From contig CANQRU010000018.1 in NCBI GenBank assembly GCA_947626395.1, positions 1 through 62,479 of the forward strand: DNA of 62,479 nt, read 5' to 3'. Positions 51,038 through 60,710 of the stretch are shown piece by piece. The position numbers and the translations under genes are program-made. Source of the DNA: an uncultured Lachnospiraceae bacterium (lineage in GTDB: Bacteria > Bacillota > Clostridia > Lachnospirales > Lachnospiraceae). The notes beneath the pieces were generated by a model, which searched no databases, was not told the origin of the DNA, and saw only the letters and a list, made by a program, of their open reading frames with translations. Numbering within the stretch: the stretch's first letter is position 1; the number at the start of each line of letters is the position of its first letter.

Positions 51038-51099
51038 TTGAATAAAACTGCGGTTGGTGGTAGAATATCTAAGATTATACCTAAACACGCAGTTTTATT
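51038..51099 (+). promoter_or_regulatory. secA promoter overlapped by a 12-bp inverted repeat
   Basis: TTGAAT 51038-51043, a 17-base spacer and TAGAAT 51061-51066. Arms AATAAAACTGCG (51041-51052) and CGCAGTTTTATT (51088-51099) are perfect inverted repeats enclosing the -10 and expected start site. The following leader (51100-51292) holds further hairpins: AAGCGGC/GCCGCTT at 51114-51141 and TGACGGCT/AGCCGTCA at 51185-51212. Confidence 0.6.
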
Positions 51100-51292
51100 A
51101 CGTTAACAGACAGAAGCGGCGGCCGCCCTGAGAGGCCGCTTTCTGACGCGGCGGATGCCGTCTCAGGAAGACGTTTCGCCTCGATGACGGCTGACCGGGC
51201 GATAAGCCGTCAGGGAGTCGGAGCAGGCAGGGCAGATGGTCTGATGCGGCGAAAGCAATTGCTTCTGTAAAAATCTAGCAGGAGAGTGACAG

Positions 51293-53869
51293 ATGAATCT
51301 TGTAGAGAAGATTTTCGGTACCCACAGCGAGCGGGAACTGAAGCTGATATATCCCATCGTGGACAAGATCGTGGCTATGCGGCCGGAGATGATGGCCCTT
51401 AGCGATGAGGAACTGAGAGGCAAGACGAAGATATTCAAGGAGCGTCTGGCGGCGGGGGAGACCCTGGATCAGATCCTGCCGGAAGCCTTCGCAGCTGTGC
51501 GCGAGGCGGCCCGCAGGACCCTTAACATGGAACATTTCCCGGTACAGCTGATCGGTGGCATCGTACTTCATCAGGGGCGTATCGCGGAGATGAAGACCGG
51601 TGAAGGAAAGACCCTGGTGTCTACCTGCCCGGCGTATCTGAACGCGCTGGCGGGTAAGGGCGTCCATATCGTGACGGTCAACGACTATCTGGCCAAGCGT
51701 GACGCCGAGTGGATGGGCCGCATTCATGAATTCCTGGGCCTGAGCGTGGGCGTGGTGCTTAACTCCATGACCCCGGAGGAGAGGAAGAAGGCCTATAACT
51801 GTGACATCACCTATGTGACGAACAATGAGCTGGGCTTCGATTATCTTCGTGACAATATGGTCGTTTACAAAGAGCAGATGGTGCTGCGGGAGCTCGACTA
51901 CGCGATCATCGACGAGGTGGACTCGGTGCTGATCGACGAGGCCCGGACGCCGCTTATCATTTCCGGACAGAGCGGCAAGTCCACGAAGCTCTATGAGGTC
52001 TGCGATATCCTGGCCAGACAGCTGCAGCGCGGCGAGGCGTCCGGCGAGTTCACGAAGATGAACGCGATCATGGGCGAGGACATTGAGGAGACCGGCGATT
52101 TCGTGGTCAATGAGAAGGATAAGGTGGTGAACCTGACCGAGGAAGGCGTGAAGAAGGTGGAGGAATTCTTCCACATCGAGAACCTGGCCGACCCGGAGAA
52201 TCTGGAGATCCAGCACAATATCATCCTGGCGCTGCGCGCCAACAACCTGATGCACCGCGACAAGGACTATGTGGTCAAGGACGACGAGGTTCTGATCGTG
52301 GATGAATTTACGGGCCGTATCATGCCGGGCCGCCGTTATTCCGACGGTCTCCATCAGGCGATCGAGGCCAAGGAGCATGTGAATGTGCGCCGCGAGAGCA
52401 AGACCCTGGCGACGATCACGTTCCAGAATTTCTTTAATAAATTCCGCAAGAAGGCCGGCATGACCGGTACGGCGCTGACGGAGGAGAAGGAGTTCCGCAA
52501 TACTTACGGCATGGACGCTATCGAGATCCCGACCAACAAGCCGGTGATCCGCGTGGACCACAACGACGCGGTCTATAAGACGAAGAAAGAGAAATTTAAG
52601 GCCGTCGTGGACGAGGTGGAGGAGGCCCACTCCAAGGGGCAGCCGGTGCTGGTAGGCACCATCACCATCGAGACGTCGGAGATGCTGAGCAAGATGCTGA
52701 ACCGCAGGGGCATTCCGCATAAAGTTCTGAACGCCAAGTTCCATGAACTGGAGGCGGAGATCGTGGCCGACGCCGGACTTCACGGCGCGGTGACCATCGC
52801 CACCAACATGGCCGGCCGTGGTACGGATATTAAGCTGGACGAGGAATCCAGGGCGGCGGGCGGTCTGCGGGTCATCGGAACGGAGCGTCACGAGGCGCGG
52901 CGTATCGATAACCAGCTGCGCGGCCGTTCCGGACGTCAGGGAGACCCGGGCGAATCCAGGTTCTACATTTCCCTGGAGGACGATCTGATGCGGCTGTTCG
53001 GTTCCGAACGGCTTATGGATATGTTTAACGCCATGGGCGTGCCGGAGGGCGAGCAGATCGAGCATAAGATGCTGTCCAGCGCCATCGAGAAGGCCCAGAA
53101 GAAGATCGAGAACAACAACTACGGCATCCGTGAGAACCTGCTCAAGTACGACGAGGTCATGAATGAGCAGCGCGAGGTCATTTACGCGGAGCGCCGCCGG
53201 GTGCTGGACGGCGACAATATGCGCGACGTGATCCTGAAGATGATCACGGATATCGTGGAGCATGTGGCGGATATGACGATGTCCGACGACGCGGCGCCGG
53301 AGAACTGGGATCTGAATGAACTGAATTCCCTGCTGCTGCCGATCATTCCGCTGCCGCCTGTGGTGCTGAGCGATGAGCAGAAGGAGCGGATAAAGAAGAA
53401 GGAACTGGTGCATCAGCTAAAGGAAGCGGCCATCAAGCTGTATGAGGCGAAGGAGGCTGAGTTCCCGGACGCGGAGCAGATCCGTGAGATCGAGCGCGTG
53501 ATCCTTCTGAAGGTCATTGATAATAAATGGATGTCCCATATCGACGATATGGATCAGCTGCGGCAGGGCATTGGACTGCAGGCTTACGGGCAGAAGGATC
53601 CGCTTGTCGAGTATAAGATGAGCGCTTATGAGATGTTCGACGGCATGACGGCGGCGGTGAAGGAGGATACGGTTCGGATCCTGTTCCATATCCGGGTTGA
53701 GCAGAAGGTGGAGAGAGAGCCGGCGGCGAAGGTGACGGGAACCAACCGCGACGACTCGGTGGCGAAGGCGCCGGTGCGCAAGGAAGTGAAGAAGATCTAT
53801 CCGAACGATCCTTGTCCGTGCGGGAGCGGGAAGAAGTTTAAGCAGTGTCATGGGCGGAAGCCGGTTTGA
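51293..53869 (+). CDS. secA: Preprotein translocase ATPase SecA
   Basis: The motor that drives unfolded preproteins through SecYEG. 858 residues, full length: Walker [10 protein letters not shown], helicase-like motifs [31 protein letters not shown] and [13 protein letters not shown]. The zinc-binding SecB/ribosome-contact tail [18 protein letters not shown] closes the protein. ATG 51293 has AGGAGAG. The ~190-base structured leader with its own promoter suggests regulation of initiation. prfB follows in the usual order, separated by a large palindrome. Confidence 0.98.
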   Translation: MNLVEKIFGTHSERELKLIYPIVDKIVAMRPEMMALSDEELRGKTKIFKERLAAGETLDQILPEAFAAVREAARRTLNMEHFPVQLIGGIVLHQGRIAEMKTGEGKTLVSTCPAYLNALAGKGVHIVTVNDYLAKRDAEWMGRIHEFLGLSVGVVLNSMTPEERKKAYNCDITYVTNNELGFDYLRDNMVVYKEQMVLRELDYAIIDEVDSVLIDEARTPLIISGQSGKSTKLYEVCDILARQLQRGEASGEFTKMNAIMGEDIEETGDFVVNEKDKVVNLTEEGVKKVEEFFHIENLADPENLEIQHNIILALRANNLMHRDKDYVVKDDEVLIVDEFTGRIMPGRRYSDGLHQAIEAKEHVNVRRESKTLATITFQNFFNKFRKKAGMTGTALTEEKEFRNTYGMDAIEIPTNKPVIRVDHNDAVYKTKKEKFKAVVDEVEEAHSKGQPVLVGTITIETSEMLSKMLNRRGIPHKVLNAKFHELEAEIVADAGLHGAVTIATNMAGRGTDIKLDEESRAAGGLRVIGTERHEARRIDNQLRGRSGRQGDPGESRFYISLEDDLMRLFGSERLMDMFNAMGVPEGEQIEHKMLSSAIEKAQKKIENNNYGIRENLLKYDEVMNEQREVIYAERRRVLDGDNMRDVILKMITDIVEHVADMTMSDDAAPENWDLNELNSLLLPIIPLPPVVLSDEQKERIKKKELVHQLKEAAIKLYEAKEAEFPDAEQIREIERVILLKVIDNKWMSHIDDMDQLRQGIGLQAYGQKDPLVEYKMSAYEMFDGMTAAVKEDTVRILFHIRVEQKVEREPAAKVTGTNRDDSVAKAPVRKEVKKIYPNDPCPCGSGKKFKQCHGRKPV

Positions 53870-53890
53870 GAATAAAGTTGCGGGAGGTCC

Positions 53891-54110
53891 GCGCAGAAAC
53901 CTGCTCCTTCTCAGGTTCAGGTTTGCTCGCGGGAAAATCCTAAGTTCACAGGAATTTGCTAAGGACAGGTGCGAAAAATGGAACCAGCCTGGGTGCATCT
54001 GAGAGGGTACTTTACTGGTCCTTCCATTTTTCGCACCAACGCAAATTCCGGTTCACTAAGGATTTTCGGCCGCTCACAAAATTCACCTGATAAGGAGCAG
54101 GTTTCTGCGC
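53891..54110. repeat. 220-bp near-perfect palindrome between secA and prfB
   Basis: Three nested arm pairs share one centre near 54000: GCGCAGAAACCTGCTCCTT (53891-53909) with AAGGAGCAGGTTTCTGCGC (54092-54110), perfect; 53934-53959 with 54041-54066, 26 bp with a few mismatches; and GGTGCGAAAAATGGAA (53968-53983) with TTCCATTTTTCGCACC (54022-54037), perfect. The transcript would form one long hairpin. No ORF or U-tract is attached. It could be a MITE or REP-like element, a structured RNA or a processing site; which cannot be told from sequence alone. Confidence 0.8.
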
Positions 54111-54211
54111 TGGGTTTTCGCGGGGCTGTGATATATGTTTTAGGGGCTTTCTCCCATGGGAGGATTTAGGTAACTATAGGGTTTGGCACAGTATAGAAAG
54201 AAGGTGACACA

Positions 54212-55331
54212 ATGGTTGAGCTTGACCAGTTCAAGTATACTTTATCGACGTTTCAGAAACCATTAGTGGAAGTGAGGGATTCACTTTGACCTGGATAACA
54301 AGGTCAGACGAATCGCGGAATTAGACCGTTCGATGGAGGAACCGGGGTTCTGGGACGATCCGGAGCGGTCCACGAAATTGATGAAGGAAGCCAAGAACCT
54401 GAAGGATACGGTGGAGGGTTTCCATAAGCTGGAGCAGCAGTATGAGGATATCGAAGTCCTGATCGAGATGGGGAACGAGGAGAATGATCCGGATGTGATC
54501 CCGGAGATCCGGCAGATGCTTGACGAGTTTACGGCGGAGCTGGAGGATCTGCGGATCAGCACCCTGCTGTCGGGACAGTATGACAATAATAACGCGATCC
54601 TGCGGCTGAACGCGGGGGCGGGCGGGACGGAGTCCTGCGACTGGTGCAGCATGCTGTATCGGATGTACTGCCGGTGGGCGGACAAGAAGGGCTTTACGAC
54701 GGAGCTTCTGGACTATCTGGACGGCGAGGAAGCGGGCATCAAGTCGGTGACGATCCAGATCAACGGCGTGAACGCCTACGGGTATCTGAAATCGGAGCAC
54801 GGCGTGCACCGGCTGGTGCGCATTTCTCCGTTCAACGCGGCGGGCAAGCGGCAGACTTCCTTTGTGTCCTGCGACGTGATGCCGGATATCGAGGAGGATC
54901 TGGATGTGGATATCAATCCGGACGACCTGCGGATCGACACCTACCGGTCCAGCGGCGCCGGCGGCCAGCATATCAATAAGACTTCTTCGGCGGTGCGTAT
55001 CACCCACATCCCCACGGGCGTGGTGGTGCAGTGCCAGAACGAGCGGTCCCAGTTCCAGAACAAGGATAAGGCCATGCAGATGCTGAAGGCCAAGCTGTTT
55101 ATTTTAAAGCAGCAGGAGAATGCGGCGAACCTCTCCGACATCCGCGGCGATGTGGCGGATATCGCGTGGGGCAGCCAGATCCGCTCCTATGTGCTGCAGC
55201 CGTACACGATGGTGAAGGACCATCGGACCAACGAGGAGAGCGGCAATGTGAACGCGGTTCTGGACGGCGGCCTGGATCCGTTCATCAGCGCTTATCTGCG
55301 GTGGATCCGGCTGGGCGGCGAGAAGAAATAA
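54212..55331 (+). CDS. prfB: Peptide chain release factor 2 with programmed +1 frameshift
   Basis: Terminates translation at UGA and UAA. Translation begins at ATG 54212, runs 25 codons to CTT-TGA (54284-54289) and must shift +1 at CTTTGAC to continue from GAC 54288; the product is 372 residues. An internal SD-like GAGGG (54274-54278) lies 5 bases before CTT, as in the classic autoregulatory site. RF2 landmarks are the codon-recognition loop SPF (RISPFNAAGKRQTSF) and GGQ (SSGAGGQHINKTSSAVR). The in-frame TGA is thus regulatory, not a mutation. Confidence 0.96.
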
Positions 55332-55478
55332 AACGATCCGGCGGCGGGAAAGCGGCGAGAGGAATATCGCGCAGCTTGCCTGCCGCCGATTTTGGCAGTT
55401 ATTGTAAATGCAGTGTATGAACAAAAATGAATCGGAAACAGAAAAAGAGACGGAGGATCAGAAAGGCAGGAGATCACT

Positions 55479-57986
55479 ATGGGCAAATGGCAGAGGCATT
55501 TATATCAGCCGGTACTCCCTCTGGGAGAGGACGGCCGGCGGGTAACCGGAAGCGAGGCGCATATCGCGCTTTCCCGGAAGGCGGCCGGGGAAGGAATGGT
55601 ACTTTTGAAAAATGAGAAGGACTGCCTCCCGCTTGCCGCGGGCGCGAGGGTGGCGCTGTTCGGCAAAGGGACGATCGATTATGTGAAAGGCGGGGGCGGA
55701 AGCGGCGATGTGACGGTCGCCTATGTGCGCAATCTGTACGAAGGCATGAAGCAGATGGAAAGCCGGGGAAAGGTGGAACTGTTCCACGAGCTTCCGCTGT
55801 TCTATGAAAAGGAGATCGCCGCCCAGTATGCGGCGGGGGCGGTTCCCGGCATGACGAAGGAACCGGTTCTGCCGGAGGAACTGCTTGAGCGGGCGAAAGA
55901 GGCGGCGGATGTCGCGGTCGTGACCTTCTGCCGGTTCTCGGGAGAAGGTTGGGACCGGGTCAGCGCTGACGGGGCCGCGCAGGGACAGAAGACGGAGGAG
56001 AACCAGGTTCTGCGTATGGGAAAGGATATCTTCGAGCGGGGCGATTTCTACCTGACGAAGGCGGAGGAAGCGCTGCTTAAGGCGGTCTGCGGCCGCTTCG
56101 CCCGGGTGATCGTGGTGATGAACGTGGGCGGAATGGTGGACAGCAGCTGGTTTAAGGACAACGACCGGATCGGCGCGGTGCTGATGGCGTGGCAGGGCGG
56201 TATGGAAGGCGGCCTGGCCGCCGCGGAGATTCTGTGCGGGGATGTGAATCCGTCCGGACGGCTGGCGGATACATTTGCGGCGTCGCTGGAAGACTATCCG
56301 TCGACTGCAGGCTTCCATGAATCGGATGACTATGTGGATTATACCGAGGATATTTATGTGGGATATCGGTATTTTGAAACGATTCCGGGGGCTGCGGGGA
56401 AGGTCAATTATCCGTTCGGGTTCGGACTTTCGTATACTGATTTTGATATCAGCGTTAAGAGCGGAGCGAAGCAGGGAGACGAGATCGTCTTCGACGTGCA
56501 GGTGAAAAATACGGGCGGCCGCGCGGGAAAGGAAGTCGTGCAGGTCTATTTCGGCGCGCCGCAGGGGAAGCTGGGGAAACCGGCCAGGGTTCTTGCGGCG
56601 TTCCGGAAGACGAAGCTGCTGGAACCGGGGGAGACAGTGAGCCTCCGGCTGGCATTTCCGGTCGCGTCCATGGCTTCTTACGATGACACGGGGAAGGTGT
56701 GCGCCAGCGCGTATGTCCTGGAGCCGGGAGAATATGCCTTCTATATCGGCGGAAATGTGCGCGACGCGGTGAGGGCGGAGTTCGTGTACCGGCAGGAAAA
56801 TGTCCAGGTGACGGAGCAGCTGACTTCGCAGGCGGCGCCTCACAGGCTTTCCAGACGGCTTCTGGCCAGCGGGGAGTATGAGAATCTGGCGGTGGACGAG
56901 GCGGGAACAGGAATGGCTGAGGCCGCCAGCGGGGAAAATACTGAAGCAGCCGGACAGGCGGCAGGACAGCCGTGCTGCGGGAACGCGGAGCCGGAGAAAA
57001 CGGCGCCGACGGCCCTTCCGCCCCAGGATCCGGCGGAACTGGAAGGCGTGCGGCCCGCTGTAAGGGGAATCGAGCGGACCCGCCGTGACCGGATCGGGGA
57101 CAGGCCCCAGCTTCTGGATGTGGCGGAAAACCGGATGACGCTGGATGATTTTGTGGAGCAGCTAAGCGACGACGACCGGATCCATCTTCTGGGCGGTCAG
57201 CCCAATACCGGTGTGGCCAATACCTTCGGCATGGGCAATCTTCCGGAGTACGGCGTGCCGAATGTGATGACGGCGGACGGGCCTGCGGGTCTGCGCATCT
57301 GGAAGACCTGCGGGATTTTCACGACCGCATTTCCGTGCGCGACTTTGCTGGCGTGCACCTGGGACCCGGAGCTGGCGGAGCAGGTGGGAGCCGCGGCGGC
57401 GGACGAGCTGAAGGAGAACAACCTGGGACTCTGGCTGGCGCCGGCGGTGAATATCCACCGCAGTCCTCTGTGCGGCCGGAATTTCGAGTACTATTCCGAG
57501 GATCCGCTGCTGGCCGGAAAGGTAGCCGCGGCGATGGTGCGGGGCATCCAGTCGAAGAAGATCGGCGCCTGCGCGAAGCATTTCGCCTGCAATAACAAAG
57601 AGACGAACCGCAAGGACAGCGATTCCCGCGTATCCGAGCGGGCGCTGCGGGAGATCTACCTGAAGGCGTTCGAGATCATTGTGAAGGAATCGCAGCCATA
57701 CATGATCATGACCTCCTATAATCTGATCAACGGCGTGCAGGCGTCCGAGAATAAGGACCTGCTGACCGGCGTCCTGCGGGGCGAGTGGGGCTATACCGGT
57801 CTTGTGACCACGGACTGGTGGACCCACGGCGAACATTACCGGGAGATCAAGGCCGGCAACGACGTGAAAATGGGAACCGGCTACCCGGAGAGAGTGAAGG
57901 AAGCCCTGGAGAAGGGACTGATCAGCCGGGAAGAGATCACGGCCTGCGCCCGGCGCGTGCTGGAGATGATCCTCAAGATGGAATAA
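55479..57986 (+). CDS. Glycoside hydrolase family 3 with permuted domain order
   Basis: An 835-residue cytosolic GH3 beta-glycosidase whose parts run in reverse order. The GH3 C-terminal-type sandwich comes first (about 30-280: LSRKAAGEGMVLLKNEKDCLPL). A fibronectin III-like domain follows (about 320-425: VQVKNTGGRAGKEVVQVYFG), then an Ala/Glu/Gly-rich linker (about 460-530) and last the catalytic barrel (about 550-835) with LAPAVNIHRSPLCGRNFEYY, GACAKHFACNNKE and nucleophile Asp779 in VTTDWWTHG. This permuted layout is known from Ruminococcus and Butyrivibrio beta-glucosidases. ATG 55479 follows prfB after ~150 bases. Confidence 0.92.
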   Translation: MGKWQRHLYQPVLPLGEDGRRVTGSEAHIALSRKAAGEGMVLLKNEKDCLPLAAGARVALFGKGTIDYVKGGGGSGDVTVAYVRNLYEGMKQMESRGKVELFHELPLFYEKEIAAQYAAGAVPGMTKEPVLPEELLERAKEAADVAVVTFCRFSGEGWDRVSADGAAQGQKTEENQVLRMGKDIFERGDFYLTKAEEALLKAVCGRFARVIVVMNVGGMVDSSWFKDNDRIGAVLMAWQGGMEGGLAAAEILCGDVNPSGRLADTFAASLEDYPSTAGFHESDDYVDYTEDIYVGYRYFETIPGAAGKVNYPFGFGLSYTDFDISVKSGAKQGDEIVFDVQVKNTGGRAGKEVVQVYFGAPQGKLGKPARVLAAFRKTKLLEPGETVSLRLAFPVASMASYDDTGKVCASAYVLEPGEYAFYIGGNVRDAVRAEFVYRQENVQVTEQLTSQAAPHRLSRRLLASGEYENLAVDEAGTGMAEAASGENTEAAGQAAGQPCCGNAEPEKTAPTALPPQDPAELEGVRPAVRGIERTRRDRIGDRPQLLDVAENRMTLDDFVEQLSDDDRIHLLGGQPNTGVANTFGMGNLPEYGVPNVMTADGPAGLRIWKTCGIFTTAFPCATLLACTWDPELAEQVGAAAADELKENNLGLWLAPAVNIHRSPLCGRNFEYYSEDPLLAGKVAAAMVRGIQSKKIGACAKHFACNNKETNRKDSDSRVSERALREIYLKAFEIIVKESQPYMIMTSYNLINGVQASENKDLLTGVLRGEWGYTGLVTTDWWTHGEHYREIKAGNDVKMGTGYPERVKEALEKGLISREEITACARRVLEMILKME

Positions 57987-58034
57987 TCCCGGCAGAGATC
58001 GTTCCCGCCGCCGGTTCGCGCCCGAAAAAAACAG

Positions 58035-58063
58035 TTGCATATCCCGGACAAATATGCTACTAT
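58035..58063 (+). promoter_or_regulatory. Promoter of the ACT-domain gene and hom
   Basis: TTGCAT 58035-58040, a 17-base spacer and TACTAT 58058-58063, about 50 bases before ATG 58114. Confidence 0.5.
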
Positions 58064-58113
58064 CTTTCCCATGGACACAAATGTGCTTGCCAGACGAACA
58101 GAGGGAGGACTGC

Positions 58114-58557
58114 ATGGGAGAGAGCAACAAGTACTATGTGGTGACGAAGAAGGCGGTGCCGGAGGTTCTTCTGAAAGTGGTGGAGGCCAAGCGGCTTCTG
58201 GAATCCCAGAAGGTGCTGACGGTGCAGGAAGCCACGGACGCCGTGGGCATCAGCCGCAGTTCATTTTACAAGTACAAAGACGACATTTTGCCGTTCTATG
58301 ATAATGCGAAAGGGAAGACAGTGACCTTTGTGACCATCATGGATGACGAGCGGGGGCTGCTGTCTGATCTTTTGCGCATCGTGGCGGTCTATAAGGCCAA
58401 TATCCTGACGATTCACCAGAGTATTCCGGTGAACGGCGTGGCGACGCTGACGCTGAGCGTGGAGGTGCGGTCCGATACCGGCGACATTTCCGCTATGGTG
58501 GAGGAGATGGAGGCTATGGCGGGCATTCATTCGGTGAAAATAATCGCGCGGGAATGA
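58114..58557 (+). CDS. ACT-domain protein of the PheB/UPF0735 family
   Basis: A 147-residue protein: an N-terminal winged or HTH-like helical region (VQEATDAVGISRSSFYKYKDDI, about 35-65) and a C-terminal ACT domain (about 70-147, VTFVTIMDDERGLLSDLLRIV) that typically binds an amino acid. The family is annotated as PheB/UPF0735 and often sits before hom, as here, so it probably senses an aspartate-family amino acid. Whether it regulates transcription is unknown. ATG 58114 has GAGGGAGG. Confidence 0.85.
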   Translation: MGESNKYYVVTKKAVPEVLLKVVEAKRLLESQKVLTVQEATDAVGISRSSFYKYKDDILPFYDNAKGKTVTFVTIMDDERGLLSDLLRIVAVYKANILTIHQSIPVNGVATLTLSVEVRSDTGDISAMVEEMEAMAGIHSVKIIARE

Positions 58558-58758
58558 GGCAGAATCCGGTTCAGCGTGGATGAGTGCTGAGTCTGCAGGG
58601 AAATAATCTGAAAATCCGAGAAATCATTTTGATCGGCAGAGAGATGTATCCGAGAAGTTGAATACGGTGCAGAATATCTGTCCACAGGTGTGGGCGGGAG
58701 AACGCCGCAGATGTGAGCAGGAAAGACGAAGAAAATATACAGCCAGGGAGTGAATGAT

Positions 58759-60003
58759 ATGGTATATGCAGCGATCATGGGATACGGAACCATCGGTTCC
58801 GGCGTATTTGAGGTTCTGACGGCTAACCGGGCGCAGGTGGCGGCCGCGGCCGGACAGGAGATCGAGGTGAAATATGTGCTGGATCTGCGGGATTTCCCGG
58901 GGAGTCCGGCTGAGGATAAGATCGTCCACGACTTCTCGGTGATCGTAAATGACCCCGAAGTGAAGCTGGTGGTGGAGACCATGGGCGGCTTAAAGCCGGC
59001 CTATCCGTTCGTGAAGGCGTGCCTGGAGGCGGGCAAGCATGTGGCTACCTCCAATAAGGCGCTGGTGGCAGCATACGGCACCGAGCTTCTGGAGATCGCC
59101 CGGGAAAAACATGTGAATTTCCAGTTCGAGGGAAGCGCGGGCGGCGGGATCCCGATCATCCGCACACTGTACCGCTGCCTGGGCGGCGAGAAGATCTCGG
59201 AGATCACCGGGATCTTAAACGGCACGACCAATTACATTTTGACGAAAATGGACCGGGAGGGCATGTCTTTCGAGCAGGCCCTTAGGCAGGCCCAGGAGCT
59301 GGGATACGCGGAGAAGGATCCGACGGCGGATGTGGAAGGCCACGATACCTGCCGCAAAATTGCGATCCTGACGGCCATGGCCTCCGGCAAAGAAGTGGAT
59401 TACGAGGATATTTACACGGAAGGCATCACGAAGATCCACGCGGCGGATCTGAAATACGCCGCGGCCATGGAGAAGTCTATCCGTCTGCTGGGTTCCGCCC
59501 AGATGGCCGGGGACGCGGTCTCCGCCTGGGTGGCCCCGGTGATGGTGGGGTGGGAGAATCCGCTTTCCGGCGTGAACGATGTATTTAACGGTATTCTGGT
59601 CCGCAGCAATATGCTGGGCGTCAGCATGTATTACGGCAGCGGCGCCGGGAAACTGCAGACGGCCAGCGCCGTGGTGGCGGACCTGATCGAGGAGACGGTC
59701 CATCTGAATGAAAATGTGCCGATGGGCTGGAGCAGCGAGAAACTCTCCATCATGCCGGTGTCCGACGTGCGCTGGGCGTATTTCCTGCGGATCGGCGGGA
59801 CCTACGACGCGGTGAAGGATCTGCTGGCGGAGCATCTGGGCGAGTGCCGCGTGGTGAAGCTGGCGGAGCTCGGCGGAGAGGAATTCGGGCTAATGACCGG
59901 CGTCATGAGCGACGGGCTGATGGACGCCTCCCTGGCGGCGCTGGTTCCGGCGCTTGAGACGGCCGGGAGCGGACTCAGACAGAAGATCCGGGTGGAGGCG
60001 TAG
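58759..60003 (+). CDS. hom: Homoserine dehydrogenase
   Basis: Reduces aspartate semialdehyde to homoserine, the branch point to threonine and methionine. 414 residues: N-terminal Rossmann motif (AAIMGYGTIGSGVFEVL), VATSNKALVAAYG, the catalytic-domain EGSAGGGIPIIRTL, GILNGTTNYILTKM with YAEKDPTADVEGHD, and a C-terminal ACT domain (about 345-414) for feedback control. ATG 58759 is preferred over GTG 58750, since GGAG lies eight bases upstream. Preceded by the ACT-domain regulator; no thrB or thrC is in the window. Confidence 0.95.
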   Translation: MVYAAIMGYGTIGSGVFEVLTANRAQVAAAAGQEIEVKYVLDLRDFPGSPAEDKIVHDFSVIVNDPEVKLVVETMGGLKPAYPFVKACLEAGKHVATSNKALVAAYGTELLEIAREKHVNFQFEGSAGGGIPIIRTLYRCLGGEKISEITGILNGTTNYILTKMDREGMSFEQALRQAQELGYAEKDPTADVEGHDTCRKIAILTAMASGKEVDYEDIYTEGITKIHAADLKYAAAMEKSIRLLGSAQMAGDAVSAWVAPVMVGWENPLSGVNDVFNGILVRSNMLGVSMYYGSGAGKLQTASAVVADLIEETVHLNENVPMGWSSEKLSIMPVSDVRWAYFLRIGGTYDAVKDLLAEHLGECRVVKLAELGGEEFGLMTGVMSDGLMDASLAALVPALETAGSGLRQKIRVEA

Positions 60004-60019
60004 ATAGAGCAGAAGCTGC

Positions 60020-60136
60020 AGGCGAAGCGGCGCAGACGGCGGGACGGCTGTTCGTAAGGCGGCCCAGACAGCTTAGGTGGCCGTTCGAACGGTGACGCAG
60101 ACAGCCTGGGGGCGTCCAAACAGTGACGCAGACTTT
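60020..60136. repeat. Degenerate ~32-bp repeats after hom
   Basis: CAGAC-centred units recur at about 60032, 60065, 60098 and 60129, the last two sharing GTGACGCAGAC. They lie in the ~330-base gap between hom and the DUF2752 gene. Open frames here lack ribosome binding sites and I see no gene; nothing else was recognised. Confidence 0.35.
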
Positions 60137-60336
60137 GCGGAGACGCCTGAGCGGCGGCCCGGAAGCCCGGAGAGCGGAAGTTGTCCGTGTGGCCGGACAG
60201 GCGGACGAGCGTTTGTACGGAGATACTGGGACAGAAAGCAGTCTATGGCGTGTGGTGATGTGCGGATCAGATCGCACAAGTGTACATGCGCTGCGGCAGA
60301 GAGGCTCTGAGTTATGAGACGGTACGGGAGAATCAT

Positions 60337-60702
60337 GTGAAAATGATCGAGACGATTAAGATTTTGTGGCAGATGCTGATCGGGCAGGGAATTCCCTGCC
60401 CTTTTAAGTTCCTGACGGGGCTTTACTGTCCCGGGTGCGGCGGAACCCGTGCGGTCTGGCTTCTGCTGACCGGGCATATTCTCCTGAGCATCCAGTATCA
60501 TCCGCTGGTATTTTACACGGCGTTTATGACGGCGGTGGAACTGATCGGATACTGGCTTGCGAAAAAACTGAGGCGGCCCGGACTTTACCTGGGGCGCTAC
60601 GGCCTTGTGGTGTCTGTCGGAGTCGCCATCGTACTGGTCAACTGGATCTTTAAAAATTATATGCTGGTGGCGTGGGGCGTGGATCTGCTGCCGCCGCTGT
60701 GA
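60337..60702 (+). CDS. DUF2752 membrane protein
   Basis: A 121-residue membrane protein with three predicted helices and the DUF2752 hallmark IPCPFKFLTGLYCPGCGGTRA, whose Cys residues could bind metal or form disulfides. GTG 60337 is chosen for GGGAG six bases upstream; ATG 60343 is the alternative. Function of the family is unknown. It converges on the DUF4190 gene with only eight bases between the stops. Confidence 0.8.
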   Translation: MKMIETIKILWQMLIGQGIPCPFKFLTGLYCPGCGGTRAVWLLLTGHILLSIQYHPLVFYTAFMTAVELIGYWLAKKLRRPGLYLGRYGLVVSVGVAIVLVNWIFKNYMLVAWGVDLLPPL

Positions 60703-60710
60703 AACAGGTC

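Noticed and set aside
51184-51270. 28-residue ORF upstream of secA as a SecM-like arrest peptide
   Set aside because: It has no ribosome binding site, no hydrophobic signal segment and no arrest-like Pro/Gly ending; it overlaps a hairpin.
54200-54332. prfB as a pseudogene because of the in-frame TGA
   Set aside because: CTTTGAC with an upstream SD-like sequence is the normal programmed frameshift site of RF2.
60073-60501. Minus-strand and plus-strand frames between hom and the DUF2752 gene
   Set aside because: They have no RBS or recognisable domain and overlap degenerate repeats.
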